From Roseiarcus sp963759955 (GTDB taxonomy: Bacteria; Pseudomonadota; Alphaproteobacteria; Rhizobiales; Beijerinckiaceae): a stretch of DNA of 64,000 nt. The notes under the pieces are model-generated. The model saw only the letters and a list, made by a program, of their open reading frames with translations. It had not been told where the DNA came from and ran no database searches. Both the position numbers and the translations under genes were made by a program. Below, piece after piece: positions 1-8,525 of the stretch. Each line of letters starts with the position of its first letter. Position 1 is the first letter of the stretch. The stretch covers positions 1 to 64,000 of the forward strand of contig CAVXCA010000099.1 of assembly GCA_963759955.1 (NCBI GenBank). Reading direction: 5' to 3'.

Positions 1-688
1 GCGCAAACATGGTCTTCAGCCGCACCGCATGCGGCAGTTCAAACTTTCCAACGATCCGAAATTCATCGAGAAGCTGCGCGATGTGGTCGGGCTCTATGTC
101 GATCCGCCCGCGCACGCCATCGTCCTGTCTCTCGACGAGAAGAGCCAAATTCAGGCGCTCGACCGCACCCAGCCCGGGCTGCCGCTCAAGAAGGGCCGCG
201 CCGGCACGATGACCCACGACTACGTCAGGAACGGCACGACGACGCTGTTCGCCGCCATGAATATTCTCGACGGCACGGTCATCGGCCAAAACATGCAGCG
301 CCACCGCCATCAGGAGTTCATCCGCTTTCTCAACGCCATCGACGCTCGGGTTCCCGCCGGCAAGATGGTGCATGTGATCCTCGACAATTACGCCGCCCAC
401 AAGCATCCCAAAGTGCTCCAGTGGCTCGCTCGGCACGAGCGGTTCGTCTTCCACTTCACGCCGACGTCCTGCTCGTGGCTCAACGCCGTCGAAGGCTTCT
501 TCGCCACGCTCACCAAGCGCAGACTCAAGCGCGGCGTATTCCGATCGGTCGTCGATTTGCAGGCCGCCATCAATCGATTCCTCGAAGAGCACAATCGGCA
601 ATCCGCGCCCTTCACCTGGACCGCCGACCCCAATAAAATCATCGCCGCCGTCAGGCGCGGGCACCAAGTGTTGGATTCGATCCACTAG
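1..688 (+). mobile_element. IS630-family insertion sequence, transposase C-terminal part (cut by window edge)
   Basis: This is the DDE catalytic part of an IS630-family transposase, which cuts and pastes its element into TA dinucleotides. The frame is already open at base 2, so the gene begins before the window. Visible family marks are the SLDEKSQIQALDRT block (first catalytic Asp region), VILDNYAAHKHP (second Asp) and SWLNAVEGFF (catalytic Glu), ending with the usual HQVLDSIH tail. The stop codon TAG at 686-688 contains a TA, and the following sequence reads as part of another gene on the minus strand, so the element's right end lies close to 688. The left end and the inverted repeats cannot be seen. 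Confidence 0.93.
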
Positions 689-1151
689 CCGCGTCCTCGA
701 ACAAGGAGTAAAGCGCTCGATTAGATATAGACGTCCTGAATTCGGTGACAAGCGTTAGTTGAGCAACATCGATTTTTGAAGGAGATATCGGTGCGTCTTT
801 GAAATATATCATAATCTCCGGACTGCCATCCCGTATCCTTTCAACCGCCCGCTTGAACTCTTCTAAAGTACCAGACAAGGCACGCGGAGTAGGCGTTCCG
901 AAGCGCGACCAAAGAATCCCGATGAATACGTCATATGTATCGCCAATTTGCGCATTTATAATAGCCTGAGGGTCAGCACCAAATCCTGGACGCGTGTGCG
1001 TCTCCCATTGTACAAGTTCAAGAATTACACCAAGCGTTTCGCTCCAGGTACGATTCAATTCTACTATCAAAGTTTCAAGCGTCTCTCTTTCTTTCACTAC
1101 GTCCGACGGAGAGGCAACAAAGACCCGAACCACTGTGGCGTTCCGAGGCAT
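689..1151 (-). pseudogene. DUF4062 domain protein, 3' end lost to the IS630 insertion
   Basis: The N-terminal part of a DUF4062 protein reads from ATG at 1151 (product begins MPRNATVVRVFVASPSDV). The VFVASPSDV..ER motif is the hallmark of the domain, which is often found at the front of large multidomain proteins with NTPase or repeat domains. After about 155 residues the frame passes into the IS element and stops at 651, so the C-terminal domains are missing. Base composition here is clearly poorer in GC (about 40-45% in the lines checked) than the surrounding genes, which suggests horizontal acquisition. An upstream in-frame ATG at 1199 is possible but less likely. The function of the intact protein is unknown; such genes are frequent in accessory and defence-like islands. 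Confidence 0.75.
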
Positions 1152-1239
1152 GGCAACCCGTCTCCCTATCCCGCAACAAAACGACGCATAATACTGCACG
1201 CGGGCGACGGGTGGAAAGAATCCCGAACGCTGAATCCCC

Positions 1240-2841
1240 TCACTCCCATTCGATCGTCCCCGGCGGCTTGCTGGTCACGTCGTAGACCACCCTATTGATC
1301 CCCTTCACCTCGTTGATGATCCTCGTCGCCGCGCGCCCCAAGAACCCCATGTCGAACGGAAAGAAGTCCGCCGTCATCCCATCCGAAGACGTCACCGCGC
1401 GCAGGGCGCAGACGTGGTCGTAGGTGCGGCCGTCGCCCATCACGCCGACGGTGCGCACGGGCAGCAGCACGGCGAAGGCCTGCCAGATGTGGTCGTAGAG
1501 GCCGGCGGCGCGGATTTCTTCGAGATAGATCGCGTCGGCCTTGCGCAAAATGTCGAGCTTGTCGCGCGTGATCGCGCCGGGGATGCGGATCGCGAGGCCC
1601 GGCCCCGGGAACGGGTGGCGGCCGACGAAGTTTTCGGGCAGGCCGAGCTCGCGCCCGAGCGCGCGCACTTCGTCCTTGAAGAGCTCGCGCAACGGCTCGA
1701 CGAGCTTCATGTTCATGCGCTCGGGCAGGCCGCCGACGTTGTGGTGCGACTTGATCGTCACCGACGGGCCGCCGGTGAAGGAGACCGATTCGATCACGTC
1801 GGGGTAGAGCGTCCCCTGGGCGAGGAATTCGACCGGCCCGCGGCCGTCGCCGGCGATCTTCTTGGCTTCGCGCTCGAAGGTCTCGATGAACAGCCGGCCG
1901 ATCGTCTTGCGCTTGAGCTCCGGCTCGGCGACGCCTTCGAGCGCGCCAAGGAACGTTTGCTCCGCGGCGACATGGACCAGCGGGATGTTGAAATGGCCGC
2001 GAAACAACCGCACCACCTCCTCGCCCTCTCCGCTGCGCATCAGGCCGTGGTCGACGAAGACGCAGGTCAGCTGATCGCCGATCGCCTCGTGGATCAGCAC
2101 CGCCGCGACAGCCGAATCGACGCCGCCGGAAAGGCCGCAGATCACCCTGCCCTTGCCGACCTTGGCGCGGATCGCCTCGCGCGCCTCGGCGCGGAACGCC
2201 GCCATCGTCCAGTCGCTCTTCAGCCCCGCGACCTCGTGGACGAAATTGCCGATCAGCCGCGCCCCGTCGGGCGTATGCACGACTTCGGGATGGAACATCA
2301 GGCCGTAGTAGCGGCGCTTTTCATCCGCGATCAGCGCGTAGGGGGCGTTCTCCGAAGTCGCGACGCGCGCGAAGCCCGGCGGCAGGCGGGTGATGCGGTC
2401 GCCATGGCTCATCCACACGGTGTGGCTTTCGCCCGGTTTCCACACGCCCTCGAGCAGCGGGCTCGCGGCGCCGACCGCGACCTCGGCGCGGCCGAATTCG
2501 CGGTGGTGGCCGCTTTCGACGCCGCCGCCGAGCTGCTCGGCCATGACCATCTGGCCGTAGCAGATGCCGAGCACGGGCACTTTCGAATCGAAGATCGCCT
2601 GCGGCGCGCGGGGGCTACCCTCGTCGGGCACCGAGGCCGGCCCGCCCGACAGGATCACCGCTTTCGGCTTCAATTCGGCAAAAGCGCGCTCGGCGCTCTG
2701 GAACGGCGCGATCTCGCAATAGACCCCGGCCTCGCGCACCCGGCGCGCGATGAGCTGCGTCACTTGGCTGCCGAAATCGACGATCAGGAGCTTGTCGTGG
2801 GCGAAGGCGGGAGGGGCGGAGGGAGTCGGGGATTTAGCCAT
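1240..2841 (-). CDS. guaA: GMP synthase (glutamine-hydrolysing)
   Basis: GuaA converts XMP, glutamine and ATP to GMP in the cytoplasm, the last step of guanine nucleotide synthesis. The product is 533 residues, close to the family's usual 520. It has a class I glutamine amidotransferase domain with the nucleophile in GICYGQM (Cys94), an ATP-pyrophosphatase domain with the PP-loop SGGVDS at residues 238-243, and the C-terminal dimerisation domain ending TIEWE. ATG at 2841 was chosen because the product then starts a few residues before the conserved LLIVDFGSQ. The frame stays open further upstream to 3291 but that extension has no family similarity and is antisense to the DUF29 gene. It stands alone. 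Confidence 0.97.
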   Translation of the reverse strand: MAKSPTPSAPPAFAHDKLLIVDFGSQVTQLIARRVREAGVYCEIAPFQSAERAFAELKPKAVILSGGPASVPDEGSPRAPQAIFDSKVPVLGICYGQMVMAEQLGGGVESGHHREFGRAEVAVGAASPLLEGVWKPGESHTVWMSHGDRITRLPPGFARVATSENAPYALIADEKRRYYGLMFHPEVVHTPDGARLIGNFVHEVAGLKSDWTMAAFRAEAREAIRAKVGKGRVICGLSGGVDSAVAAVLIHEAIGDQLTCVFVDHGLMRSGEGEEVVRLFRGHFNIPLVHVAAEQTFLGALEGVAEPELKRKTIGRLFIETFEREAKKIAGDGRGPVEFLAQGTLYPDVIESVSFTGGPSVTIKSHHNVGGLPERMNMKLVEPLRELFKDEVRALGRELGLPENFVGRHPFPGPGLAIRIPGAITRDKLDILRKADAIYLEEIRAAGLYDHIWQAFAVLLPVRTVGVMGDGRTYDHVCALRAVTSSDGMTADFFPFDMGFLGRAATRIINEVKGINRVVYDVTSKPPGTIEWE

Positions 2842-3027
2842 GGCGGATGCGCGCCTCATCAGGAATTGCAAAGCCTCGCTTAGGCAAAAGCGCGCGCGGG
2901 CGCAATCGGCGAAGCGGCGCGACGCGAAAAGACGCAGCATTTTTGGGGGCGGCCGCGCTGTCATTTTGCCGCTCTTATGGATAAACTCATTGGGGGTTTG
3001 CGTTCCGCGTCGAGAAGGTGAACAGCC

Positions 3028-3462
3028 ATGCCGAAGAGCGATTACTCCAGCGATTTCTATGCATGGGCGACCGAACAGGCGGCGCTGCTGCGCGCCGGCA
3101 AATTCGCGGCGGCCGACATCGAGCATATCGCCGAGGAGCTCGAGAGCCTGGGAAAGACCGAGAAGCGCGAACTGGTCAATTGCGTCGGCGCCTTGCAGCT
3201 GGGCCTGCTCAAATGGCGATATCAGCCCAGAGGACGCAGCGCCAATTGGCAGGCGTCGATCAAGGTCAGACGCCTGAACGTGCGCGAGCATCTCAAGGGC
3301 AATCCGAGCCTCAAGGCGAAACTGCCCGAAGCGATGGGAACCGCCTTTCGCTGGGCGGTCGCGGAAGCCGCAGAGGAGACCCGAATGGCCGAGTCCGACC
3401 TCCCCGCGAATTGCCCGTGGTCGTTCGACGAGATGATGAAGGGCGATTTCTGGCCGAGCTGA
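3028..3462 (+). CDS. DUF29 family protein
   Basis: A 144-residue protein of the DUF29 family, common in cyanobacteria and alphaproteobacteria and of unknown biochemical role. The family pattern is visible: DFYAWATEQAALLRAGKF at the front, then IEHIAEELESLGKTEKREL, then a basic central part ending in an acidic and aromatic tail. A Shine-Dalgarno-like GAGAAGG lies about 10 bases before the ATG. It is divergent from guaA with a 186-base gap and convergent with the aminotransferase. No catalytic motif is recognisable. Confidence 0.85.
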   Translation: MPKSDYSSDFYAWATEQAALLRAGKFAAADIEHIAEELESLGKTEKRELVNCVGALQLGLLKWRYQPRGRSANWQASIKVRRLNVREHLKGNPSLKAKLPEAMGTAFRWAVAEAAEETRMAESDLPANCPWSFDEMMKGDFWPS

Positions 3463-3474
3463 TCTTCGCTCGGC

Positions 3475-4827
3475 TCAAACCCGCGCCAGCGCGCGGCCGA
3501 AGCGGTCGAACAGCGCGTCGATCTCTTGTGTCGTGACGATCAGCGGCGGGCAGAAGGCGATCGTGTCGCCGATCGCGCGGATGATCAGGCCTTCTTCGTG
3601 GCAGAGCTCGGCGAGGCGCGCGCCGAACGAGCCGGCCGGCGCAAAGGGCGCCTTGGTCGCCTTGTCGGCGACGAACTCCAGCGCGCCGATCAGACCGACC
3701 CCGCGCGCCTCGCCGACCAACGGATGTCCGGCGAAGCCTTGCAGGCGCGCTTGGAATTGCGGGGCGAGGCGCGCCGCATTGCCGACGAGGTCGCGCTCTT
3801 CGATGATGTCGAGATTTTCCAGCGCCACCGCGGTGCCGACGGGATGGCCGCTGGCGGTGAAGCCGTGCGCGAACACCCCGATCTTCGCCGAATTGTCGGC
3901 GACGACCTGATAGATCGCGTCAGTGAAGAGAAGCGCCGAAAGCGGAATATAGGACGAGGTCAGCGCCTTCGAAATCACCATGACGTCCGGCTCGATGCCA
4001 TAGGTCTCACAGCCGAACATGCGCCCAGTGCGCCCGAACCCGGTGATGACCTCGTCGGCGACGACGAGCACGTCGTGGCGCCGGCACACCGCCTGGATTT
4101 TTTCCCAATACGTGCGCGGCGGCGGCATCACGCCGCCCGCCCCCATCAGCGGCTCGCCGATGAACGCGGCGACGGTGTCCGCCCCTTCGGCGAGAATCAG
4201 CGCCTCGAGCTCGTCGGCGAGGCGCGTCGCGAACGCCTCCTCGCTCTCGCCCGGCAGGCCGTAGCGCCAGTAGTTCGGGCACGAGACGTGGCGCACAAAC
4301 GGCAGCGGCAGATCGAAGTCGCGCTGGAACGCCGGCAGGCCGGTCAAGCTCGCCGAGGCGATGGTGACGCCGTGATAGGCGCGCTGGCGGCTGACGATCG
4401 TCTTCTTTTGCGGCCGGCCCAGCGCGTTGTTGAAATACCAGATCAGCTTGATCGTCAGATCGTTGGCCTCGGAGCCCGACGAAGTGAAATGGGCCTTGGC
4501 CATCTGGCCCGGCGCCATTTTCACCAGCCGCTCGGCGAGCATCGTCGCCGCGGGATGCGACTTATGGGAGAATGAATGATAAAATGGCAGCTTCTCCATC
4601 TGCGCCGCCGCCGCCGCGACGAGCCGCGGCTCGCCGAAGCCGACCGCGACGCTCCACAGGCCGGCGAGACCTTCGATATATTCCTTGCCCTGATCGTCGA
4701 AGACGTAGACGCCCTTCCCGCGCTCGATCATCATCGGCCCGACCTGCTCGTGCCGGCGCGCGTTGGTGGCGGGGTGGAAATAATAGGCGATGTCGCGCGC
4801 GGCGAGCGAATTGGGAAGCGGGGTCAT
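3475..4827 (-). CDS. Class III (omega) aminotransferase, PLP-dependent
   Basis: A 450-residue fold-type I aminotransferase of class III, the group including beta-alanine:pyruvate, putrescine:pyruvate and other omega-aminotransferases. Visible marks are the cofactor-binding SSGSEAND, the Asp of DEVITGFGRTGRMFG and the PLP lysine in VISKALTSSY. The start at 4827 is preceded by AAGGAG at a good distance; the open frame continues to 5052 but lacks similarity there. The amino donor cannot be told from the sequence. The gene is divergent from a LysE-type exporter with a gap of about 120 bases, which might link amino acid or amine turnover with export, but this is inference. Confidence 0.9.
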   Translation of the reverse strand: MTPLPNSLAARDIAYYFHPATNARRHEQVGPMMIERGKGVYVFDDQGKEYIEGLAGLWSVAVGFGEPRLVAAAAAQMEKLPFYHSFSHKSHPAATMLAERLVKMAPGQMAKAHFTSSGSEANDLTIKLIWYFNNALGRPQKKTIVSRQRAYHGVTIASASLTGLPAFQRDFDLPLPFVRHVSCPNYWRYGLPGESEEAFATRLADELEALILAEGADTVAAFIGEPLMGAGGVMPPPRTYWEKIQAVCRRHDVLVVADEVITGFGRTGRMFGCETYGIEPDVMVISKALTSSYIPLSALLFTDAIYQVVADNSAKIGVFAHGFTASGHPVGTAVALENLDIIEERDLVGNAARLAPQFQARLQGFAGHPLVGEARGVGLIGALEFVADKATKAPFAPAGSFGARLAELCHEEGLIIRAIGDTIAFCPPLIVTTQEIDALFDRFGRALARV

Positions 4828-4950
4828 CGGCAGGCTCCTTGTCGAGCGCGCATTTGCGCGCGCGGAGCGGCGAATGTCCAGACGGCGGCGAGGGAGCGCC
4901 TCTGGCGCAAAGCTCGCAAACCCGTCACACTCGCGCCGAAGGAACCGCCC

Positions 4951-5565
4951 ATGTCGCTCCACCTCTACCTCGGCTTCGTCGCCGCCGTGACGATCCTGAT
5001 GCTGATCCCCGGCCCCAACGTCGCGCTGATCGTCGCCAACAGCGTCGCCCATGACGCGCGCTACGGCCTCGTCACCGTCTTAGGCACGAGCGCGGCGATG
5101 GTCGTGCAACTCGGGTTGACGGCGCTGGGGATGACGACGCTGCTCGGCGCGCTCGCGCATGGGTTCGAAATCCTGCGCTGGATCGGCGTCGCCTATCTCG
5201 TCTTTCTCGGCCTCAGGGCGTGGCGTGCGCCGGCGCTCGATCTGACGCGGGCGCGGCCCGAGCGGCGCGCGGCGCGCGTGATTTTTTGGCGCGGCTTCCT
5301 GGTTTCGCTGACCAATCCCAAGACGCTGCTGTTCTACGCGGCGTTGCTGCCGCAATTCGTCGACGTCTCGGGAAACGTCGGCCGGCAGCTCGCGATCCTC
5401 AGCGTCACTTTTGTCACGCTGGCGCTTGTCCTCGACGGCGGCTGGGCGTTACTGGCGGCGCGACTGCGCGGCGCCCTCGGCGTCAACGGCCGTTTACGCA
5501 ACCGCCTGACCGGCTCGCTGTTGATGGGCGCGGGATTGGGGCTCGCGCTGGCGCGAAGGACATGA
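4951..5565 (+). CDS. LysE/RhtB family amino acid exporter
   Basis: A 204-residue inner-membrane protein of the LysE/RhtB superfamily, which exports amino acids or related metabolites with the proton motive force. The first helix holds the signature LIPGPNVALI, and a second conserved block is SLTNPKTLLFYAALLPQF near the middle. Six hydrophobic segments can be counted. The start at 4951 follows a GGAA ribosome site; the longer open frame from 4576 is antisense to the aminotransferase and is not used. The substrate is unknown. A paralogue lies at 11592-12224. Confidence 0.92.
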   Translation: MSLHLYLGFVAAVTILMLIPGPNVALIVANSVAHDARYGLVTVLGTSAAMVVQLGLTALGMTTLLGALAHGFEILRWIGVAYLVFLGLRAWRAPALDLTRARPERRAARVIFWRGFLVSLTNPKTLLFYAALLPQFVDVSGNVGRQLAILSVTFVTLALVLDGGWALLAARLRGALGVNGRLRNRLTGSLLMGAGLGLALARRT

Positions 5566-5686
5566 CGCGACGAAAAGAATTGCCCTCGCCGACGGCGTCT
5601 TTCCCGCCATGAAAGCGCTCCATTCAACCGGCAGTTTCGCCGCCGAGCCCGCGGCGGCGCCTGAGGGCCAACAGGGGGAGGAGCCG

Positions 5687-6517
5687 ATGGCGCAGGCGCG
5701 CCCAATGCCGATTGCCGAAATTTCCGCCAGACCCGTGAGCGACTGGGACACTGCGCTCTATCTCAAGTTCGAGACCGAACGCACCCAGCCGGCGCGCGAT
5801 CTGGTCTCGCGCGTCGACATCGCCCCGCGGCGAATTGTCGATCTCGGCTGCGGCCCCGGCACCAGCACGCGCTTGCTCGCCGAGCGGTTCCCGCAAGCGG
5901 AAATCCTCGCGGTCGACAATTCCGAGCCGATGCTCGCGGAGGCGCGCCGCCGCCTGCCGCAAGTGCGTTTCGAGCGCTCGGACATTGCGAATTGGCGGCC
6001 GCGCCAGCGCCCCGACCTGATCTTCGCCAACGCCGCGCTGCAATGGCTGCCCGATCACGAGACCCTGTTCGCGCGCCTGATGTCGTATCTCGGCGAAGAC
6101 GGCGCGCTGGCGGTGCAGATGCCCGACAACCGCCAGGAGCCGAGCCACGCCTTGATGCGCCTCATCGCCGCCGACGGGCCGTGGTCGGACCGGCTGGTGC
6201 CGATCGCCAAGACCCGCGCCGTCATCGCGACGTATTTCGACTATCACACCTGGCTGACGCCGCTCAGCGGCGCGCTCGACATCTGGCAGACCACTTACGT
6301 TCACCCGATGGCCGGCGTCGCCGCGGTGGTTGATTGGTTTCGCGGCAGCGCGCTGAGGCCCTTCCTTCACCCGCTCGACGCCCGCGAGCGCGAGCAATTC
6401 CTCGAGCGTTACATGCGCGAACTCGCCGACGCCTATGGCGTCAAGCGCGACGGCGCGATCCTGTTCCCCTACCCGCGCCTGTTCATCCACGCGCGCAAGC
6501 GCGACCGGCGGCGTTGA
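5687..6517 (+). CDS. tam: Trans-aconitate 2-methyltransferase
   Basis: A 276-residue class I SAM-dependent methyltransferase matching trans-aconitate methyltransferase, which methylates trans-aconitate, an inhibitor that forms from cis-aconitate. Motif I is IVDLGCGPGTSTRLL, followed by ILAVDNSEPML. Family-typical segments ANAALQWLPDH and the DIWQTTYVHPM block with a C-terminal YMRELADAYG are present. ATG at 5687 is preceded by GGGGAGGAG, a strong ribosome site; the upstream ATG at 5609 would add 26 residues that do not resemble the family. It begins a run of same-strand genes that goes on to 10788. Confidence 0.88.
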   Translation: MAQARPMPIAEISARPVSDWDTALYLKFETERTQPARDLVSRVDIAPRRIVDLGCGPGTSTRLLAERFPQAEILAVDNSEPMLAEARRRLPQVRFERSDIANWRPRQRPDLIFANAALQWLPDHETLFARLMSYLGEDGALAVQMPDNRQEPSHALMRLIAADGPWSDRLVPIAKTRAVIATYFDYHTWLTPLSGALDIWQTTYVHPMAGVAAVVDWFRGSALRPFLHPLDAREREQFLERYMRELADAYGVKRDGAILFPYPRLFIHARKRDRRR

Positions 6518-6538
6518 GGCGGGCTCGCGACAACGCCG

Positions 6539-7264
6539 ATGCGCAAGCGCGCCGACATGCTGCTCGTCGAACGCGGGCTCTTCGCCAGCCGCGCCCGCGC
6601 GCAAGAGGCCATCGCCGCCGGCCTGGTGAGCGCCGACGGAGCTCTCGTGCGCAAGGCTTCCGAGACCATCGCGCCGGACGCCCAAATCGTCGCGAGCGCG
6701 CCGCATCCCTGGGTTTCGCGCGGCGGCATGAAGCTCGCCGCGGCGCTCGACGCCTTCGCGCTCGACCCTGCCCGCCTCGCCTGTCTCGACGTCGGCGCCT
6801 CGACCGGCGGCTTCACCGACGTGCTGCTGAAGCGCGGCGCGCGTTCGGTCGTCAGCGTCGATGTCGGCCATGGCCAGTTCGACGCACGTCTGCGCGAAGA
6901 TCCGCGCGTGCGCGTCTTCGAAGGGCTCGACGCGCGCCGCCTGACGGCGGAGATCGTCGGCGTCCCGCCGCAGGCGATCGTCTGCGACGTCAGCTTCATT
7001 TCGCAACGGCTGGTGCTGCCGCACGTTCTCGCGCTCGCCGATCGCTCCGCGTGGCTCGTCAGCCTGGTCAAGCCGCAATTCGAGGCGGGGCGCGAAGCCC
7101 TCGTCAAGGGCGCCGTCAAGGACCCCGCCGCGCTTGAGGCCGCCTGCGAGGCGGTGCGCCGCTGCGTCGAAGGCCTGGGCTGGACGAGCCTCGGCCTCAT
7201 CCCCTCGCCGGTGCTGGGCGGCGACGGCGCGCGCGAATTCCTGTATGCCGCACGGCATGGCTGA
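6539..7264 (+). CDS. tlyA: TlyA family rRNA 2'-O-methyltransferase
   Basis: A 241-residue protein with an N-terminal S4 RNA-binding domain (RKRADMLLVERGLFASRARAQEAI) and a C-terminal FtsJ-like methyltransferase domain (motif I LDVGASTGGFTDVLL). TlyA proteins methylate ribose 2'-OH groups in 16S and 23S rRNA; older annotations call them haemolysin A. The conserved SLVKPQFEAGRE block near residue 180 is visible. The gene follows tam by 21 bases and its end overlaps the start of the next methyltransferase gene by 8 bases, so the two are probably translated together. Confidence 0.93.
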   Translation: MRKRADMLLVERGLFASRARAQEAIAAGLVSADGALVRKASETIAPDAQIVASAPHPWVSRGGMKLAAALDAFALDPARLACLDVGASTGGFTDVLLKRGARSVVSVDVGHGQFDARLREDPRVRVFEGLDARRLTAEIVGVPPQAIVCDVSFISQRLVLPHVLALADRSAWLVSLVKPQFEAGREALVKGAVKDPAALEAACEAVRRCVEGLGWTSLGLIPSPVLGGDGAREFLYAARHG

Positions 7265-8525
7265 AACGACGCGCACATTGACCATTCTCGCCTTGAACGA
7301 ACGCGGCGACGGCGTCGCCGACGACGCCACGACCGTTCCGGGCGCCCTTCCCGGCGAACGCGCCATCGTCGAGATGGAGAACGCCAAGCGCGCGCGCGTT
7401 CGCGAAATTCTCCTTTCGAGCCCCGAGCGCGCCGACCCGATCTGCGCCTATTTCGGCGTTTGCGGCGGCTGCGCGGCCCAGCACATGAGCGCGGCGCTCT
7501 ATGGCGAATGGAAACGCGAAACCCTCGTTCGCGCGCTCGAGCGCGCGCGCGTCGAGGCCGAGGTCGGCGCGCTGGTCGACGCCCACGGCGAGGGCCGGCG
7601 GCGCGCGACCTTTCACGCCCGCATCGCCGAGGACGGCCGCGAGCGCGTCGGCTTCATGCGCGCGCGCGCCCATGAAATCGTCGCCATCGACGCCTGCCCG
7701 CTGTTCAGCCCGGCGATGGCGGGCGCAATCGCCGCGGCGCGGGCGCTCGCCGGCGATCTGCGCGGCTTTGCCAAGCCGCTCGACATTCAGGCGACGGCGA
7801 CGCTCGGCGGGCTCGATTTTGACTTACGCGGCTCCGGGCCGCTCGACGCGCCGTCGCGGCGCAAGCTGGTGGAGACCGCCGAGCGGCTCGATCTGGCGCG
7901 CGTATCGAACCATGGCGAGGTCGTCGTCGAGCGCCGCGCGCCGCAAGTCGCGTTCGGGCCGGCGCTGGCGACGCCGCCGCCGGGCGGATTCTTGCAGGCG
8001 ACGGAAGCGGGCGAGCGCGCGCTGGCTGAGGGCGCTCGGGACGCGCTGAAGGGCGCGCGGCGCGTCGCCGACCTGTTCTGCGGCGCCGGCGCTTTCGCGC
8101 TGCGCCTCGCGCAGGACCATGAGGTCTTCGCCGCCGACGCCGACGCGGCCGCCATCGCCGCGCTGAAGCGCGCCGCCGCCGAAGCGCCGGGCCTGCGCGC
8201 GCTCAAAGCGGAAACGCGCGATCTCTTCCAGCGTCCCTTGCGCGCCGAAGAGCTCGACGTCTTCGACGGCGTGCTGTTCGATCCGCCGCGCGCGGGGGCC
8301 GAGGCGCAGGCGCGCGCTCTCGCGGCGAGCCGGACGCCGATCGTCGCGGCGATTTCGTGCAACGCCGAAAGCTTCGCGCGCGACGCGCGCATTCTCGTCG
8401 AGGGCGGCTATGCGATCGGCAGGGTCACGCCGCTTGACCAGTTCCGCTTTTCCCCGCATGTCGAAATTCTCGCCGTGTTCCGGCGACCGCCGGCCAAACG
8501 CCGCCCCAGGGGATTGCTCGGGTGA
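7257..8525 (+). CDS. TrmA/RlmD-like RNA (uracil-5-)-methyltransferase with Fe-S site
   Basis: A 422-residue SAM-dependent RNA methyltransferase of the RumA/TrmA group, which makes 5-methyluridine in tRNA or rRNA. It shows a short TRAM-like N-terminus (GDGVADD..TVPGALPGE), an Fe-S cysteine cluster C-X5-CGGC (CAYFGVCGGC) near residue 70, SAM motif I in VADLFCGAGAFALRL, the DPPRAGA motif and the catalytic SCN cysteine (ISCNAESFARDA). ATG at 7257 overlaps tlyA by 8 bases; ATG at 7245 is an alternative. Its stop overlaps the next gene's GTG start. Whether the target is tRNA U54 or 23S rRNA cannot be read from sequence. Confidence 0.88.
   Translation: MAETTRTLTILALNERGDGVADDATTVPGALPGERAIVEMENAKRARVREILLSSPERADPICAYFGVCGGCAAQHMSAALYGEWKRETLVRALERARVEAEVGALVDAHGEGRRRATFHARIAEDGRERVGFMRARAHEIVAIDACPLFSPAMAGAIAAARALAGDLRGFAKPLDIQATATLGGLDFDLRGSGPLDAPSRRKLVETAERLDLARVSNHGEVVVERRAPQVAFGPALATPPPGGFLQATEAGERALAEGARDALKGARRVADLFCGAGAFALRLAQDHEVFAADADAAAIAALKRAAAEAPGLRALKAETRDLFQRPLRAEELDVFDGVLFDPPRAGAEAQARALAASRTPIVAAISCNAESFARDARILVEGGYAIGRVTPLDQFRFSPHVEILAVFRRPPAKRRPRGLLG

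Noticed and set aside
1414..2883. A 489-codon open frame on the plus strand
   Set aside because: It is antisense to guaA and is a by-product of GC-rich codon use. Similar long antisense frames (such as 5624-7387, 15694-18158, 36621-38555 and 52607-54370) were dropped for the same reason.
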